Below are positions 11,187 through 21,934 of a stretch of 64,000 nt of DNA, piece by piece; the first letter of the stretch is position 1; each line of letters opens with the position of its first letter. The notes beneath the pieces are model-generated. The model was not told the DNA's origin, did not search any database, and saw only the letters and a program-made list of their open reading frames with translations. This DNA comes from Aquatica leii (taxonomy: Eukaryota; Arthropoda; Insecta; Coleoptera; Lampyridae). The stretch lies in contig CM069432.1 of the NCBI GenBank assembly GCA_035610365.1, positions 266,783,177 to 266,847,176 on the forward strand, read 5' to 3'. Position numbers and translations under genes: made by a program.

Positions 11187-11577
11187 GGTCGTGTTTTGAA
11201 AGTGATTGAGTGAAGACGTGTTTAATAGTTTAATAGTAGTACGGAGTTTGGTATAATTTAAGGTGATTTACAGCAATTAATTTACGTGTGCGTGTTGAGG
11301 AATGTGAAGGTGGCTCAGATAACGTATACGAAAGCGAGCGGATATCGCGGACTAGATTAAAGGTCAAGCGCGCGCTTGTGATAACAGGGAAATACAAACT
11401 TTTATTTATATACTTTTTCGAATATTTGTGGTGGGCGTTAATTAAATACAATTAGAAGAATCATAGTAACAATAAATTTAAAAAATATTAATAAAGAAAA
11501 AAAAATTAAATAAATAACTAAATTTGAAAAAAAATAAATAAATAATAAATAATAAGAATAACAAAAGGGAGAAAGGG

Positions 11578-12346
11578 ATGAATAAAAGAGAGAGAGAGGA
11601 AGAGGAAAGAGAAAGGCAACAAATATTTGAAAGAGGAAAGAAAACAATAAGATCACCAGACGTTAAAAAGATATCGGAGGAGAACGAAGGAAAAACCTCA
11701 AGAACAGAAGGAGGAAGGAAAGAAATGGAGGAGTTAAAAGAATTAATGAGAGAAATGATGAAACAGATGGAAGAAAATATGCAAGGCATAAGACAAGAAA
11801 TCAAAGAAATGAAAAAAGAAATGGGAGAAAGAGAAAAGAAGTGGGAGAAAGAAAAAGAGAAACTGGTGGAGAGAATAGAAAAACTGGAGAAAAAAGCGGA
11901 AGACGAGGAAAGATGGAAAAGAAAAAATAATATCGTGATAAAGGGGTGGAAAAGTGAAAAACCACAAAAGATTTAGCAGTGATGCTGGAAGAAAAATTAA
12001 ATGTAAAAGTAGAGGTGAAAAAGTGACAGTAATAAACAAAGAGAAGAAAAATGAGATGGTGGTGGCGGAAATCGGAGGATGGGAGGAAAAACAGAAGGTA
12101 ATGGAGGAGAAGAAGAAATTAAAGAATACAAGAATATATATAAGTCACGATTTAACATGGGAGGAAAGAAGAGTGCAAAGAGAAATAATGAACATAGCGA
12201 TGGAAAGAAGAGCGGAAGGAAAAAGAGTATGGGTAGGGTACAGAGAAATGGAGATAGACGGAGACAGATACATATGGAACGACAAGGATAGGGGACTGTG
12301 CAGAGAAAGAGAAGAAAAAGTGGGGAACCAAAAGGCAAAAAACTAA
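11578..12346 (+). pseudogene. LINE copy 2 ORF1 (coiled coil plus RRM-like), frameshifted
   Basis: Residues 1-30 are highly charged (MNKREREEEERERQQIFERG). Residues 45-120 form a long coiled coil (MEELKELMREMMKQMEEN; KEKLVERIEKLEKKAEDE). Next comes an RRM-like start, NNIVIKGW. Compared with copy 3, an indel near 11970 ends the first frame early. The remainder continues in another frame (TVINKEKKNEMVVAEIGGW to the stop at 12346), resembling the C-terminal domain of L1-type ORF1 proteins. The family role is single-strand RNA binding and nucleic-acid chaperoning in the retrotransposition particle. Confidence 0.7.
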
Positions 12347-13479
12347 AGGGCAAAGAAGGGGTGGTAAAGGAGGGAAAGTTGACGAAACGGCAAAGCAAAG
12401 GAATAATGAGAGATGGAAATGGAAAAGAAAAAGAAGGGAGAAAAAAAGAAAGTAAGGAAGAAGCACAGGGGGACGTGAGTGAGCTGAGAGTATTGTTTTG
12501 GAACGTAGCAGGAATAAAAAACAAGGAACATGATTTCTGGAAGTACATCAAGGAACAGGATGTAGTGGGATTACAGGAAACATGGATGGAAGAAAAAGAA
12601 TGGGAGTGGTGGGAAAAAGAGTTACCAGAGTAATTTGAGTGGGTGGTGCAACATGCAGAAAGAGAAAAGAAAAAGGGAGAGCAAAGGGGGTATAATAACA
12701 GGAATAAGAAAAAAATGGTTGAACCAGGAAAAGAAGGAGAAAGTGCAACAGGGAAGAGGAGTTGTAGAAAGGAACATGCAGTGGGGAAAAACAAAATAAA
12801 AGTGGTGACGGTTTATAGCAGTAGAATGAAAGAGACAAGGAAAAACTTAGAAGAGATGATAGAAGAGAGGGAAGAGGGATTAATAATAGTAGGAGGGGAC
12901 TTCAACGCAAGAATAGGGGAAGAGGGGGGAATACAAGAAAGAAAAGGGACGGGAAAGAGACAAACAAAGGACAAGGTTATAAATAAAGAGGGAGATGAAC
13001 TGCTGGAATTGTGCAACGAAAAAGGGTGGGAAATAATGAACGGGAACAGAGAAGATGATGGAAAGGGGAAATTTACGTACATAGGAGGAAGGGGAGAATC
13101 AATAATAGATTTTGTAATGACAAATCAAGCGGCCGCAGAAAAGGTAAAGACATTTAAGGTGGGAGAAAGACTAGAGTCAGACCATCAACCACTGGAATTG
13201 ACAATGGAAGGAAGGGAAAGAGAAGAGAGAGAGGAAGAGGAGAAGTACATAACTAAAAAAAAGTGGACAGAAGAGAGTATAAAAAGATATAAAGAGAGAA
13301 TAAGAAAAACGGTATGGATAGGGAAGGAAGTACAAGAAAGTGTAGAGGAAATGAGAGAGATGATGGAGAAAGCAACAGAGAGAGTCAGATTTAGAAAATG
13401 GAAGGGGAGAAAACTGGATGGAAGAAATGGTGGGATAAGGAATGCAAGGAAGCAAAGAAAAAGGCAAGAAGAGCATTAA
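12298..13479 (+). pseudogene. LINE copy 2 ORF2 N-terminus, APE endonuclease, one stop codon
   Basis: The basic N-terminus overlaps the end of ORF1. The APE endonuclease then shows its motifs in order: RVLFWNVAGIKN, VGLQETWMEE, IIVGGDFNARIGEEGG (12886-12930), SIIDFVMTN (13102-13128) and SDHQPLEL (13178-13201). A TAA at 12631-12633 replaces a glutamate codon present in copy 3 (G-to-T). The frame itself is unchanged across it. At about 13480 a frameshift ends this segment before the RT. Confidence 0.8.
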
Positions 13480-14530
13480 GACAGTGGAAAAAAGGGAAGA
13501 AAGAAAAGAAGAATACAAAGAAGCAGTAAAAATATACAAAAAAACATGCGACAGAAAGAAGGGGGAAAACAAAAAGAAACAAGAGGAGCAGATTAAAGGA
13601 ATAAAAACCGAAGAAGATGTATGGAAGTAGCTAAAGAAGCAGAGGAAAAAAAACAGGACCACAAAGGGAATAAAAATTAAAGAATGGGTGATATATTTTC
13701 GGAACCTGTTGGGAGGGGAAGAACAAAAGCAGGAAAAAGAAAAAGGAAAGACGCGGTAGTAAGACAAGAAGAAGGAGATAGGGATAGAATAAGGGAGGAA
13801 GAAGTAATAGAGGCGATAAAGAATATAAAAAAGGAAAGGCGACAGGAGAAGATGGGATACAAGAAGAAGAGTGGATATACGGGGGAGAAAATGTAGCAAA
13901 AAGGATGACGGAAATAATAAACAAAATATGGAAAGGGGAAGGATTCCCAGAGAGATGGAGAGAGGGAATAATATGCCCAATACATAAAAAAGGCAAAAAA
14001 AAGAAAGTCGAGAATTATAGAGAGGTAACATTACTGAGCTCGGCATACAAATTGTACGCGACAATACTGCAAGAAAGATTACAGAAGGAAATAGAGGAAA
14101 GAAGTTTGGTACCAGACGGACAAGCGGGATTCAGAAAAGGAAGAAGGGCGATAGACAACATATATATAATGAAACACTTAGCAAATAAAGAACTAGAAAA
14201 AAAAAGAGGGAAAATGGTAGCACTATTCGTAGACCTAAAAGCTGCTTTTGACAAAGTGAATAGGGAAAAGCTGTGGGAATATATGAAAAGAAAAAAATCA
14301 ATGAAAGATTAATACAAAGAATAGAGGAAATATACGAAGAAACGAGAAGCAGGGTTAAAGTGAATGGGGAAGAGAGTGAGAAATTCATAACAAAGAGAGG
14401 GTTGAGGCAGGGATGTCCACTGAGCCCAAGCCTGTTCTCGGTATATACGGGGGATCTGGAAGAGACAATGAGAGGACAACAGACAGGAGGGATAGTGGTA
14501 GGGAAAACTAAGGTATGGTCGATGACATAG
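13480..14530 (+). pseudogene. LINE copy 2 reverse transcriptase, active site deleted
   Basis: RT motifs are present in successive frames: GEGFPERWREGIICPIHKKG (13936-13995), GFRKGRRAIDNIYIMKHLAN, ALFVDLKAAFDKVNREKLW (motif A, 14221-14275) and RQGCPLSPSLFSVYTGDLEE. At about 14520 the sequence passes directly from KVWS to DD. The 13 nt that encode LAYA of LAYADD in copy 3 are missing, which destroys the catalytic loop and shifts the frame. Other frameshifts lie near 13880 and 14290. Confidence 0.8.
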
Positions 14531-15635
14531 TGCTGGTGGCTAAGGAGGAAAAGGAAATGAAAGAGATGATGAAAACGCTAGAAAAATATATGAAAAAAAA
14601 AAGAATTGGAAGTAAACACGGAGAAAACAAAGATAATGATATTTAGAAAAGGAGGGGGGAAAAGAAAAAGAGAGGAGTGGAGATGGAGTGATGAAAAAGT
14701 GCAACAAGTGAAGGAATTTACATACCTGGGCTACACGATGAAACAGGATAATAAAGAGGAGAAAACATAAAGGAAAGGGTGAAGAAAGGAAACAGGCTAA
14801 TAGGACAAGTATGGGGTGTGGGGAAAGAATATTCAAGATGGATATAAAAAAGAAAATTGCTGTTCGAAAAATTAATAAAGGGGGTGGTAATGTATGGAGC
14901 GGAAATATGGGGCTGGAAGGAGTGGAGGGAGGTAGAGGGGCTACAGGAAAAATACTGGAGATGGGTGTTAGGATTGGACAGGGATACACCGGGGTATATT
15001 GTGAGAGAGGAGGTTCAGATAGAAAAAATAAGGATTGAGACAGGAAAAAGAGCAATAAAATACGAGGAAGAAATGAGGGAAAGAACAGATTGCAAAATAC
15101 TGCAAGAATGTTGGAAAGAGATAAAGGGAGGGAAAGTGAAGTACGAGCAGGAGGGCAGAGAAGAGTATTACAAAAGAAACGGGTACGCGAGTGAAGAAGT
15201 GGAGAGATTAAGAGAAGAGGGGGTAGGGACAAGAGAAGAAATAATAAGGAGAGATAGAGACATCGAAAAACAAGAAAGATGGACAAAGATAAAAGAGAGC
15301 AGATATAATAGGAATTATAAAGATATCAAGGGTGAAGGGGTGTCGGAATATTTAAAAGACAGTGAGATTAAAAGCAACAAAAGGAAAAAATGGTAGCAAG
15401 GTTCAGATGTGGCAACGAGGAGTTAGGGAACAAATATTGGAAAGAAGAACCAGAAAAGTTGTGCAGGCTATGTGGTGAAGAAACGGAAGATCTGAACCAC
15501 ATGAGAAAGAGATGCAGGGAACTAAGAGAAGAGGTGATGAAAATAGTGGATATCGTAGATGAAAACGGAAAAGGAGCGGAATGGATGGAGGAAGTATGGA
15601 GCAGGAGGAAAAAGTTAAGGGGAGAGAAGGGATAA
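14531..15635 (+). pseudogene. LINE copy 2 ORF2 C-terminal region with zinc knuckle
   Basis: This is the thumb and C-terminal tail of ORF2. VKEFTYLGYTMKQDNK lies at 14709-14756, GAEIWGWKEWREVEGL and WVLGLDRDTPGYIV at 14895-15005, and a charged helical tail follows. It ends in CRLCGEETEDLNHMRKRC (15464-15517), the knuckle shared by all copies, and a stop at 15635. Frames change near 14615, 14855 and 15395. The 3' UTR is short and ends at the target duplication. Confidence 0.75.
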
Positions 15636-15706
15636 GAAAATGTAGTATATATGTATAGACAACACGACCAAATTTGTAAGCCAAATGGCAATGAATAAAG
15701 TTAAAC

Positions 15707-16016
15707 TTATGAAAGAGTTGGATATGCGAGAGAAGAAGTAGAAAAAATAAGGGAGGCAGAAAGGGAAATAAAAGATGAGATAATAGGAAGGGGTGGGAAA
15801 ATATAGAGCACTTGGTAAAGGAATGCATAGAACTAAGAGAAGAGGAAAGAGGAAGATTGAAGATTTTGGGAGAAAGGGTGTAATGGATGGAAGTGGTATT
15901 TAAAAGGAGAAGAAGATTACATGTAGTGTAGTAGATGTATTTGTATATAGAGAATTGATTAGCGGTAGAAGCTTTCGGATTTTTTTTATGACAAATAAAG
16001 GCTATTAATTAATTAT
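15707..16016 (+). pseudogene. Older LINE copy, right part (resumes after copy 2)
   Basis: The protein line broken at 11186 resumes in register: ERVGYAREEVEKIREAEREI, matching RNGYASEEVERLREEGVG in the younger copy. It then decays through a region corresponding to the C-terminal tail. The 3' end has gacaaataaaggctattaatt, with a polyadenylation-like AATAAA. That the old copy is continuous once 11187-15706 is removed shows clearly that copy 2 inserted later. Positions 16017-16490 are AT-rich, and no gene is seen there. Confidence 0.7.
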
Positions 16017-16601
16017 TAAATTGCAAAAAACAAAATTTTACTAGTTGAACTCTCGGGTTCTTACCTATATTTTTTCTGGTTTTCTTTCAAATTTAATATA
16101 ATAAAACGTTCTGTTCACCGATTGTTTACAACGTGTTTTTTTTGTATACAACAAAAAAAAATTTAAATCCAAAAAATTATAATGCATAATTTTTTCAAAA
16201 GAAAATTAATTCTTTTTAGGAATCAATGTATATGAAGTTTATCTATTAGAAATCAATTTTTTTTTATTTTTTTATCCACGTCTTCACTAACAAACGAAAA
16301 TGCAGTATTGTTTCTATAGTTTGCACTTTTACCAAAACCATTTTGGCTTTCTTGGTTTAGCCTTTGGTTTAGTAGAAGAGCTGAATGAGTATATCGCATT
16401 CAAAATGCATACAAAATTTAAGTCAAAATACTGAAGTTTTCAAAATTTTTACAAAGCTGTATTATTTTATAATTGTAACTAAAAACGTAGTTAATCTAAT
16501 AAATTAATACATAAAATAGATAAGTTTATTAGTAAACATATATAAAAATAGAATAGGTCAAAAAATGACCTATCATTAATAAAAAATGGAAAAATGCTTA
16601 C

Positions 16602-17003
16602 CACGCTGTTCTTTGAACTAAATGTCACAATCGAAATTCTTGAATGATCATAATCTACGACAACATCACTAAGCAGTTTTTTCACAAACTTCAGTTCACT
16701 TTTGAAGTTTTGTTCTCCAACACTGGAAGATGCGTCAATTAGGAACACTATGTCTAATTTTTGCCAAACTTTTAGCGAATCGATATGCTTCTTAAACACT
16801 TCGCCGAGAACTTCGACTTTCGATTTAATCACAGCATTTTCCAAATTTTCTTTTTCTAACTTTAAATTTTTTTTATCACCGTAGTTAAAGAATGCGTTAT
16901 AACTGTCTAAACTTTCGGTAGTAATTTTGTCGGGTGCGACGTTATTAATGCCTAACAAGACTATGGCACAAAATGCTAAATACATTTTGTGTGCTGCTGT
17001 CAT
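16602..17003 (-). CDS. SVEP1/polydom-like secreted VWA protein, first coding exon
   Basis: The 134 codons before the donor encode a probable signal peptide (hydrophobic MYLAFCAIVLLGINNVA, residues 7-23), a spacer, then the start of a von Willebrand factor A domain from about residue 83. KLDIVFLIDASSSVG carries the MIDAS D-x-S-x-S at residues 90, 92 and 94, and it ends in SRISIVTFSSKNSV. This closely follows the first VWA domain of SVEP1/polydom, a large extracellular adhesion protein. A splice donor (GTAAGC on the minus strand, 16596-16601) ends the exon in phase 0, and intronic reading soon hits stops. No following exon was recognised down to position 1, so either the intron exceeds 16 kb or the gene is broken. 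Confidence 0.72.
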
Positions 17004-17845
17004 GTATAATCCAGTACACTAAGACATTGAACAACAACTAGGCGTCATTTTCAATTTTTAATTTAATTACACGTTTTTTCTATGAACTGGTGCCTGTCTG
17101 AGTAAAGATCATTGAACATTCTCTTATCTTTTCATCACACAGACGTCTGGCATGTAAGGAACAGAAATAATAAAATCGTTGATCGTGTTCTTTGTTATCT
17201 ACGTTTTCCTGTTTTCATCAATGTTCTTTCACTTAAATATTTTGCAATCGGCGTTTAGTGACATAACCTTTGATATAATGTTATCGCTTGGTTCTACACT
17301 ATACATCCTAAATTTAAACTTAAATACGAGGTCAGTTAAAAAAAATAAAAAATCTATGTTGTGTTCTTTGCTTATGACTCGGTAGGACAAATGACTAATC
17401 TGAAAGATCAAATTCTTGAAAGTATAAGAGTTGAATCATTTACTATAACAAGTTTTTTTAAGGGCAACTCATAGATTTTTGGTTTACACCGCGTCGTAGT
17501 TGAACACCCAGACTCTTTAGTGTCCTAGTCTCTCTTTGACACTCAAAACAAGAAGCAGAACTTGGCCTTTGCCGTATTGTCGTTCGTGAACCTAAATAAA
17601 CTGACGTTTTGGAAGACATTGCAGCATGTATCGGAGTGGTAAATGTCACTGTATTACAAAAATTATCTCGTAACTTAAGCGGCAGCGACTAACTCAGTTT
17701 GATTCGGTGATTGGATCGTAAGCTTCGAGGTGCTAAATTATAAAGCAAGTTGAAAAGGCGCCAAAACAAATGACAGATACCGTTTAAATCTATCCAAATC
17801 TGAAAGAGAACAAATGACAAACACACATGTTGTATCAATGAGTAA
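17004..17845. other. Non-coding flank upstream of the VWA exon
   Basis: AT-rich sequence that would hold the promoter of the minus-strand VWA gene. No convincing coding region or repeat was recognised. A short minus ORF at 17458-17649 resembles nothing known and has no supporting context. It ends where the 5'-truncated Jockey-like LINE begins. Confidence 0.4.
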
Positions 17846-17848
17846 AAA

Positions 17849-19141
17849 AAAAGGAAAATCACAGGCGCAGTATTTGTAGATCTCTCAGCTGCATACGATA
17901 CTGTGAACCATAGGATGCTCCTCTCGAAGATCTACGACATGACACACGACTACCACCTACTGCAAGTCATCAAATCGCTATTGGAAAACAGACGATTCTA
18001 TGTAGAACTCTGTAAGCAGAAGAGCCGCTGGAGTCGGCAACAGAACGGCCCCCCTCAGGGAAGTGTGCTAGCACCGACCCTCTTCAATATCTACACCAAC
18101 GATCAGCCCATCCACCCTAATTGCAGGAGTTTCTTATATGCTGACGATCTGTGCGTCACAGTACAGGAGAAAGAGTTCACCACCATCGAGAGAGTCCTTA
18201 CATCTGCTCTATCGAACCTCTCAACCTACTACAGCAAGAACTACCTGAGACCAAATCCGACCAAAACACAGGTAACTGCAAACCGGAAGTTACGCATCAC
18301 CTGGAATGGTACAGAAATAGAACACCACCAGAACCCAGTGTACCTCGGAGTCGTCCTCGACCGGACCCTGACTTATAGGGCCCACGTGGAAAAGACGAAG
18401 GGGAAAGTCAGCGCTCGGAACAATATCCTCAGAAAACTGGCCAACACCAAGTGGGGCGCCAACCCGACCACCCTGCGCTCTACTGCACTCGCACTCTGCT
18501 ACTCCACAGCAGAATTTGCGTGCCCAATTTGGGAGCGGTCATCTCATGCCAAAAAACTCGACCCGGTGCTCAACGAGAGCTGTCGCTACATCACGGGATG
18601 CCTGAAACCGACACCCATCAACAGCCTCTACCTATTAGCCGGTATTGCTCCACCAGACATAAGAAGAAATGTAGCGAGTAGGCGGGAAAAACTGAGACAA
18701 CTAGAGGACCCCAGACATCCATTGTACGGCCATACCAACGTCGACAAACGCCTAAAATCCCGAAAAAGCTTCATACCCGAGAAACCCCTGGACTCAACAG
18801 CTAAAGCAGCAAGGTTGGATTCATGGCGCGAACGCGTTAAAAACACCGACGCAATCGACGGTACCAGCCTAGAAGTGGAAGAACACCTACCCGCTGGCGG
18901 TGATCTGGACTGGACTACGTGGAAAAGCCTAAACCGCCTACGCACTACAACTGGCAGATCCAAAGTCAACATGACCAAGTGGGGGTACTCTAGCGACAGC
19001 GATTTATGCGACTGCGGGGAAAGACAGACTATGGAACATCTTCCGATCTGCCGACTCCTCGACGAAAAATGCACCATGGAGGACCTCACCGCAGCCACCG
19101 ACAGGGCCATAGCCTGTGCCCGCCACTGGAAGGACATATGA
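17849..19141 (+). pseudogene. Jockey-like LINE, 5'-truncated, RT to C-terminus open
   Basis: The reading frame is open from about 17849 (GAVFVDLSAAYDTVNHRM, RT motif A) through GPPQGSVLAPTLFNIYTND and FLYADDLCVTV (catalytic YADD, about 18130-18160) to a stop at 19141. It then gives a typical Jockey-clade tail (NPVYLGVVLDRTLTYRAHVE; CDCGERQTMEHLPICRLLDE). Some 430 codons remain without a stop, so the insertion looks recent. There is no endonuclease or ORF1, so it is a 5' truncation and cannot move by itself. It is GC-rich compared with its surroundings. A (GAA)n tract follows. Confidence 0.88.
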
Positions 19142-19162
19142 AACTTTTGGTTTAAGGACTCG

Positions 19163-19182
19163 AGAAGAAGAAGAAGAAGAAC
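19163..19182 (+). repeat. (GAA)n tract at the 3' end of the truncated LINE
   Basis: Five to six AGA/GAA repeats follow the LINE stop codon by about 20 bp and are probably the element's microsatellite-type tail. Several LINE lineages end in short tandem repeats instead of poly(A). Confidence 0.5.
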
Positions 19183-19189
19183 GAGTATA

Positions 19190-20155
19190 TTTATTTTATC
19201 ACAGAAAGGGAGGTTAGAAAACAAAAACAAGAGAAATCGATATTGCAGACAGCTTTCGGTTGGGCAACACGTCGTACAAAGAATTAAACTTGTCGACCTA
19301 ACTTTTACATTTTGAAAGCAAATAAATTTATATTTGTAAATTATAACACAAAAATACGAATCCCGATAATTCAGAGAACCAAAGCACACCGTCTAATAAT
19401 ATATTACAAACAAAAAAATTTGTATGGTTAATTGTGACAACAACCTGATACAAGAATTAAATTAAGAAAAATTATAATACTCACAGTTCAGTTTTCCTTT
19501 TAAGAATGCAACTAGCTAGTGGCACCCTTTTTTGGAAATCCCTAAAATTCGCTAAAATAAACAAAGCCGTGCATACGGTGTTATCAGAAGTAAATTTTCG
19601 TTAATGAAAAAAATTAAATGCGTCTAGTTTCTCCTAAATTAATTATATTATTTCGTTAAGTGGACCCTCTACTGCAGTTAGAATTGTATCCAATACTCGA
19701 AGGTTTTGATATCTTCAACGAAAGATCTTTTACTATTTCCACATTGAACAATTGCAGAAAAATTAAATTACACCACAAAAATAGCAAACAACGCTTACTC
19801 CAATAAAGACCTTCACGAAAGTAGTAAAAATACTACGCCCAATACTCGCATAGATGCGTTTTTCAAATTGACAGTAATTCTCCTCCACCCAATGTAGCGG
19901 AAAAACACTTTTACGTAACAACTGAAGAAAAAACTGTAAGAGTTTGTGTACCTTTCCAAGAAGATTCATCTTTGTCTTAGAGGTTGTAATACTGGTAGTC
20001 AAAATTTAGTGAGTGTGAAACCGTTTTCTTGGTTCATATTATATCTTCGCTTCGCGAATTAGTCTGATAAAGTAGAAAAGAGTTCTAGCCAACATTTTAG
20101 TTTGGTCGAAGTCTAACGTGTGTCCTAGGTTCCACATGTATTCTGCCGCTCCTGA
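19190..20155. other. No recognised gene
   Basis: AT-rich sequence. A minus ORF at 19763-20002 is open for 79 codons but matches no family known to me and lacks any supporting signal. It may be the 3' part of the R1-like LINE to the right, decayed beyond recognition. Confidence 0.35.
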
Positions 20156-20159
20156 TTGG

Positions 20160-20960
20160 TAGCTTTGCGGTGTTTGCAGACAGCCATATGTTCATTTACT
20201 CTAACTTCAATAGGACGTTTGTCCTATATAACTTGATCCACAGGAACAAGACATTTTGCATACTGCGTCTTGCGGCATATTTTAGCTCCTCTCTCTTTAC
20301 TTCCGGTGCTGCCTCGTTGATCCACACCTTTCTCCACTCGATCTTGCCGTGTCTTGGAAACATTTCCTCGCTAGACGCGCTCTTCTTCTGCTCCCATACT
20401 CACTTAATTTCATACCAAACTTTTTTGTCACGATCTTGTATCCATTTTCCTATGCATTTTTTTCAAGCTCTGTCAACAAGCTCTTCGAGTTCTGTTTCTT
20501 TACTTTTCCTTATAGCTTTTTTTAGTTCTGTTCTTTCGGTCTTGTACTTTTCTTTTTTTTTCCCCGTTCTTTCTCTAATGCGTATTCTGCCCTGTATCCT
20601 TTTTTTTTTCTCATTGTCTTTGTCATCATTCTTCTAACTTTCATGCATTCACTCCTAACTTTCGTTACGTCAACCGTCCACGAATACATTCACTTTTTCT
20701 TCTGATTACCACCCTTCTTTTTCAAAGTATTTTTGCATCCTTCCACAATCATGCTTGTCAGCTCTTTCGTTCCTAACTTATCCCTTACTACATTTATCTT
20801 AATACATCCAGTCTTTCTTCCAGTTTTTATAAAACTTTCTTATTCGTTCACCATCTCGTGCTACTTTCACCTTTTTTACTGTTATTCCACACCCAACGTA
20901 GGTTCCTGTGAGTATCATTGCTTCTTGCATCACTTTCCATTCACTCACCTCATTTATCTG
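20160..20960 (-). pseudogene. R1-like LINE, part downstream of the endonuclease
   Basis: On the minus strand this reads fragments of the endonuclease-RT linker of R1-type LINEs: VTKVRSECMKVRRMMTKTMR, EYALEKERG, and LKKAIRKSKETELEELVDRA (around 20490-20660). It ends with pieces up to 20160. The long plus-strand ORF over it (20170-20637) is only the antisense of A-rich coding. Separated from its upstream part (21935-22780) by a PLE insertion. Confidence 0.5.
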
Positions 20961-20979
20961 TTTTTTCCCCTTTACGAAT

Positions 20980-21183
20980 GTTGATGCAATTTGCTTCCTC
21001 TTATTGATAAGTGTCTATCATCTACTTACTTCCAATTTGATAACAAGTTTTACGAACAGGTGGTCCTATGGGTTGTCCTCTATCACCTGTTGTAGCTTCA
21101 GGATTCCATAAAAATGTTAGCTACAACAGATGATAGAGGAGAACCCATAACTCAAGTCCTTGTCTTGTTGAGACAGAATCTGT
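20980..21183. pseudogene. Two short PLE RT fragments, head to head
   Basis: The plus strand at about 21020-21095 reads FYEQ then MGCPLSPVV, the PLE RT motif normally MGSPLSPVV. The minus strand at 21095-21155 reads MGSPLSSVVANIFMES, the same motif in opposite orientation. Two PLE copies have thus been joined in inverted orientation here, as also seen at 2.7-4.0 kb. Confidence 0.55.
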
Positions 21184-21735
21184 TTGATGATGATAATAAG
21201 CAAATCCTTAAAAGGAGCTTTAGTAAAAAGTGAAGTAACATCAAAGCTCACGAGAAAATCTTATCTTAGTATAGATTCCGGCCGTGGAAGCTTTCGCTAT
21301 TACATTAACAATCTGTACAAGGAGAATATTTCTTCTAAAACTTCCGTATTTTCCAAACTTCGCCACAAACTCCTCAAACTTTTGTGCAATTTAACCTTTC
21401 TTAGTCGCTGTCGTGACCACAACATCATTCCTGCATTCCTCAGAATCAAGTTCCACATTCAGACACGTTCTTCTAAAAACATCCTACATCGTGCTAGTCT
21501 AGCGTTGATACGCGAAAGGATTAAGCGAACTAGGCGAGAGTTAGACACCATTTCGAAACAACTCTTTTATCTTCATCTTGAGTTGGCCAACACTCTATCC
21601 CCGGATGATTGGAAACTCTTCGACAACATTACTTACCAGCAGTTCACTCTACGACTAACCACTGAAGGTCATCTCAAAAAGTTTCAATTATTAGAATCCA
21701 ACAATCGTAAAGTTTCTTACCTTTTCCGAGTTTAG
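21184..21735 (+). pseudogene. PLE N-terminal region, open over 183 codons
   Basis: The N-terminal part, upstream of the RT, of a Penelope-like polyprotein. A basic helical region HKLLKLLCNLTFLSRCRDHNI and a conserved pattern HRASLALIRERIKRTRRELD precede the usual L-x-W region (SPDDWKLFDNIT). In intact PLEs an RT would follow, but here the frame ends at 21735 and passes into terminal sequence. The first 60 nt repeat the terminal motif near 3220 (cgtggaag then ttcgctattac). Confidence 0.65.
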
Positions 21736-21754
21736 ATTATGGCTTGTTTCACAA

Positions 21755-21930
21755 GTGGATAACCTAACTTTTGAGAAGTTCTTAGTTAGATTTCGGCTTG
21801 AGTTTTGCGATTTATCTCACGCCTTGATGAAGCCCCTTACGAAAGTTGGCGAAACGTTGGCAACTTCGGTTACAACAACAATGACACGGTCCAAACCCCG
21901 AAGTCATTCTTATCTTAGTATCTTTTACCC
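21755..21930 (+). repeat. PLE terminal sequence with hammerhead-like core
   Basis: About 140 bp matches 4440-4600. It includes TTGATGA, a GCC/GGC-closed hairpin and GAAAC (21823-21857), the order of conserved elements in a hammerhead ribozyme. The invariant C of CTGANGA is a T here, and one extra A precedes the hairpin, so activity is doubtful. PLE terminal repeats are known to carry hammerhead motifs. Confidence 0.4.
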
Positions 21931-21934
21931 TTAC

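Larger units (their letters stand above)
11187..15706 (+). mobile_element. LINE copy 2, full length, inserted in an older LINE
   Basis: It is bounded by a 16-bp target-site duplication TTATGAAAGAGTTGGA (11171-11186 and 15707-15722). The first bases of the right repeat may belong to the element tail. The host sequence is an older copy of the same family. The element starts GGTCGTGTTTTGAAAG, like copy 3 at 48162, and ends with an aataaagttaaac-type tail. It is highly similar to copy 3 along its whole length. It is dead: ORF1 is frameshifted, ORF2 has a stop at 12631-12633, and 13 nt are missing exactly over the RT YADD motif near 14520. Confidence 0.88.

Noticed and set aside
13177-14064. 295-codon minus ORF, hydrophobic and multi-membrane looking
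   Set aside because: Exact antisense of LINE copy 2 endonuclease/RT. Low-complexity purine-rich coding gives long stop-poor complements.
16602-17003. Collagen VI or matrilin as identity of the VWA exon
   Set aside because: The wording around the MIDAS (SSSVG...F..ELKFV.KLLSD, IVTFSSKN) fits SVEP1/polydom better than other VWA families.
18628-19389. 253-codon minus ORF
   Set aside because: Antisense of the GC-rich open Jockey-like RT at 17849-19141; no known domain.
20170-20637. 155-codon plus ORF
   Set aside because: Antisense of an R1-like LINE linker region that reads recognisable motifs on the minus strand.
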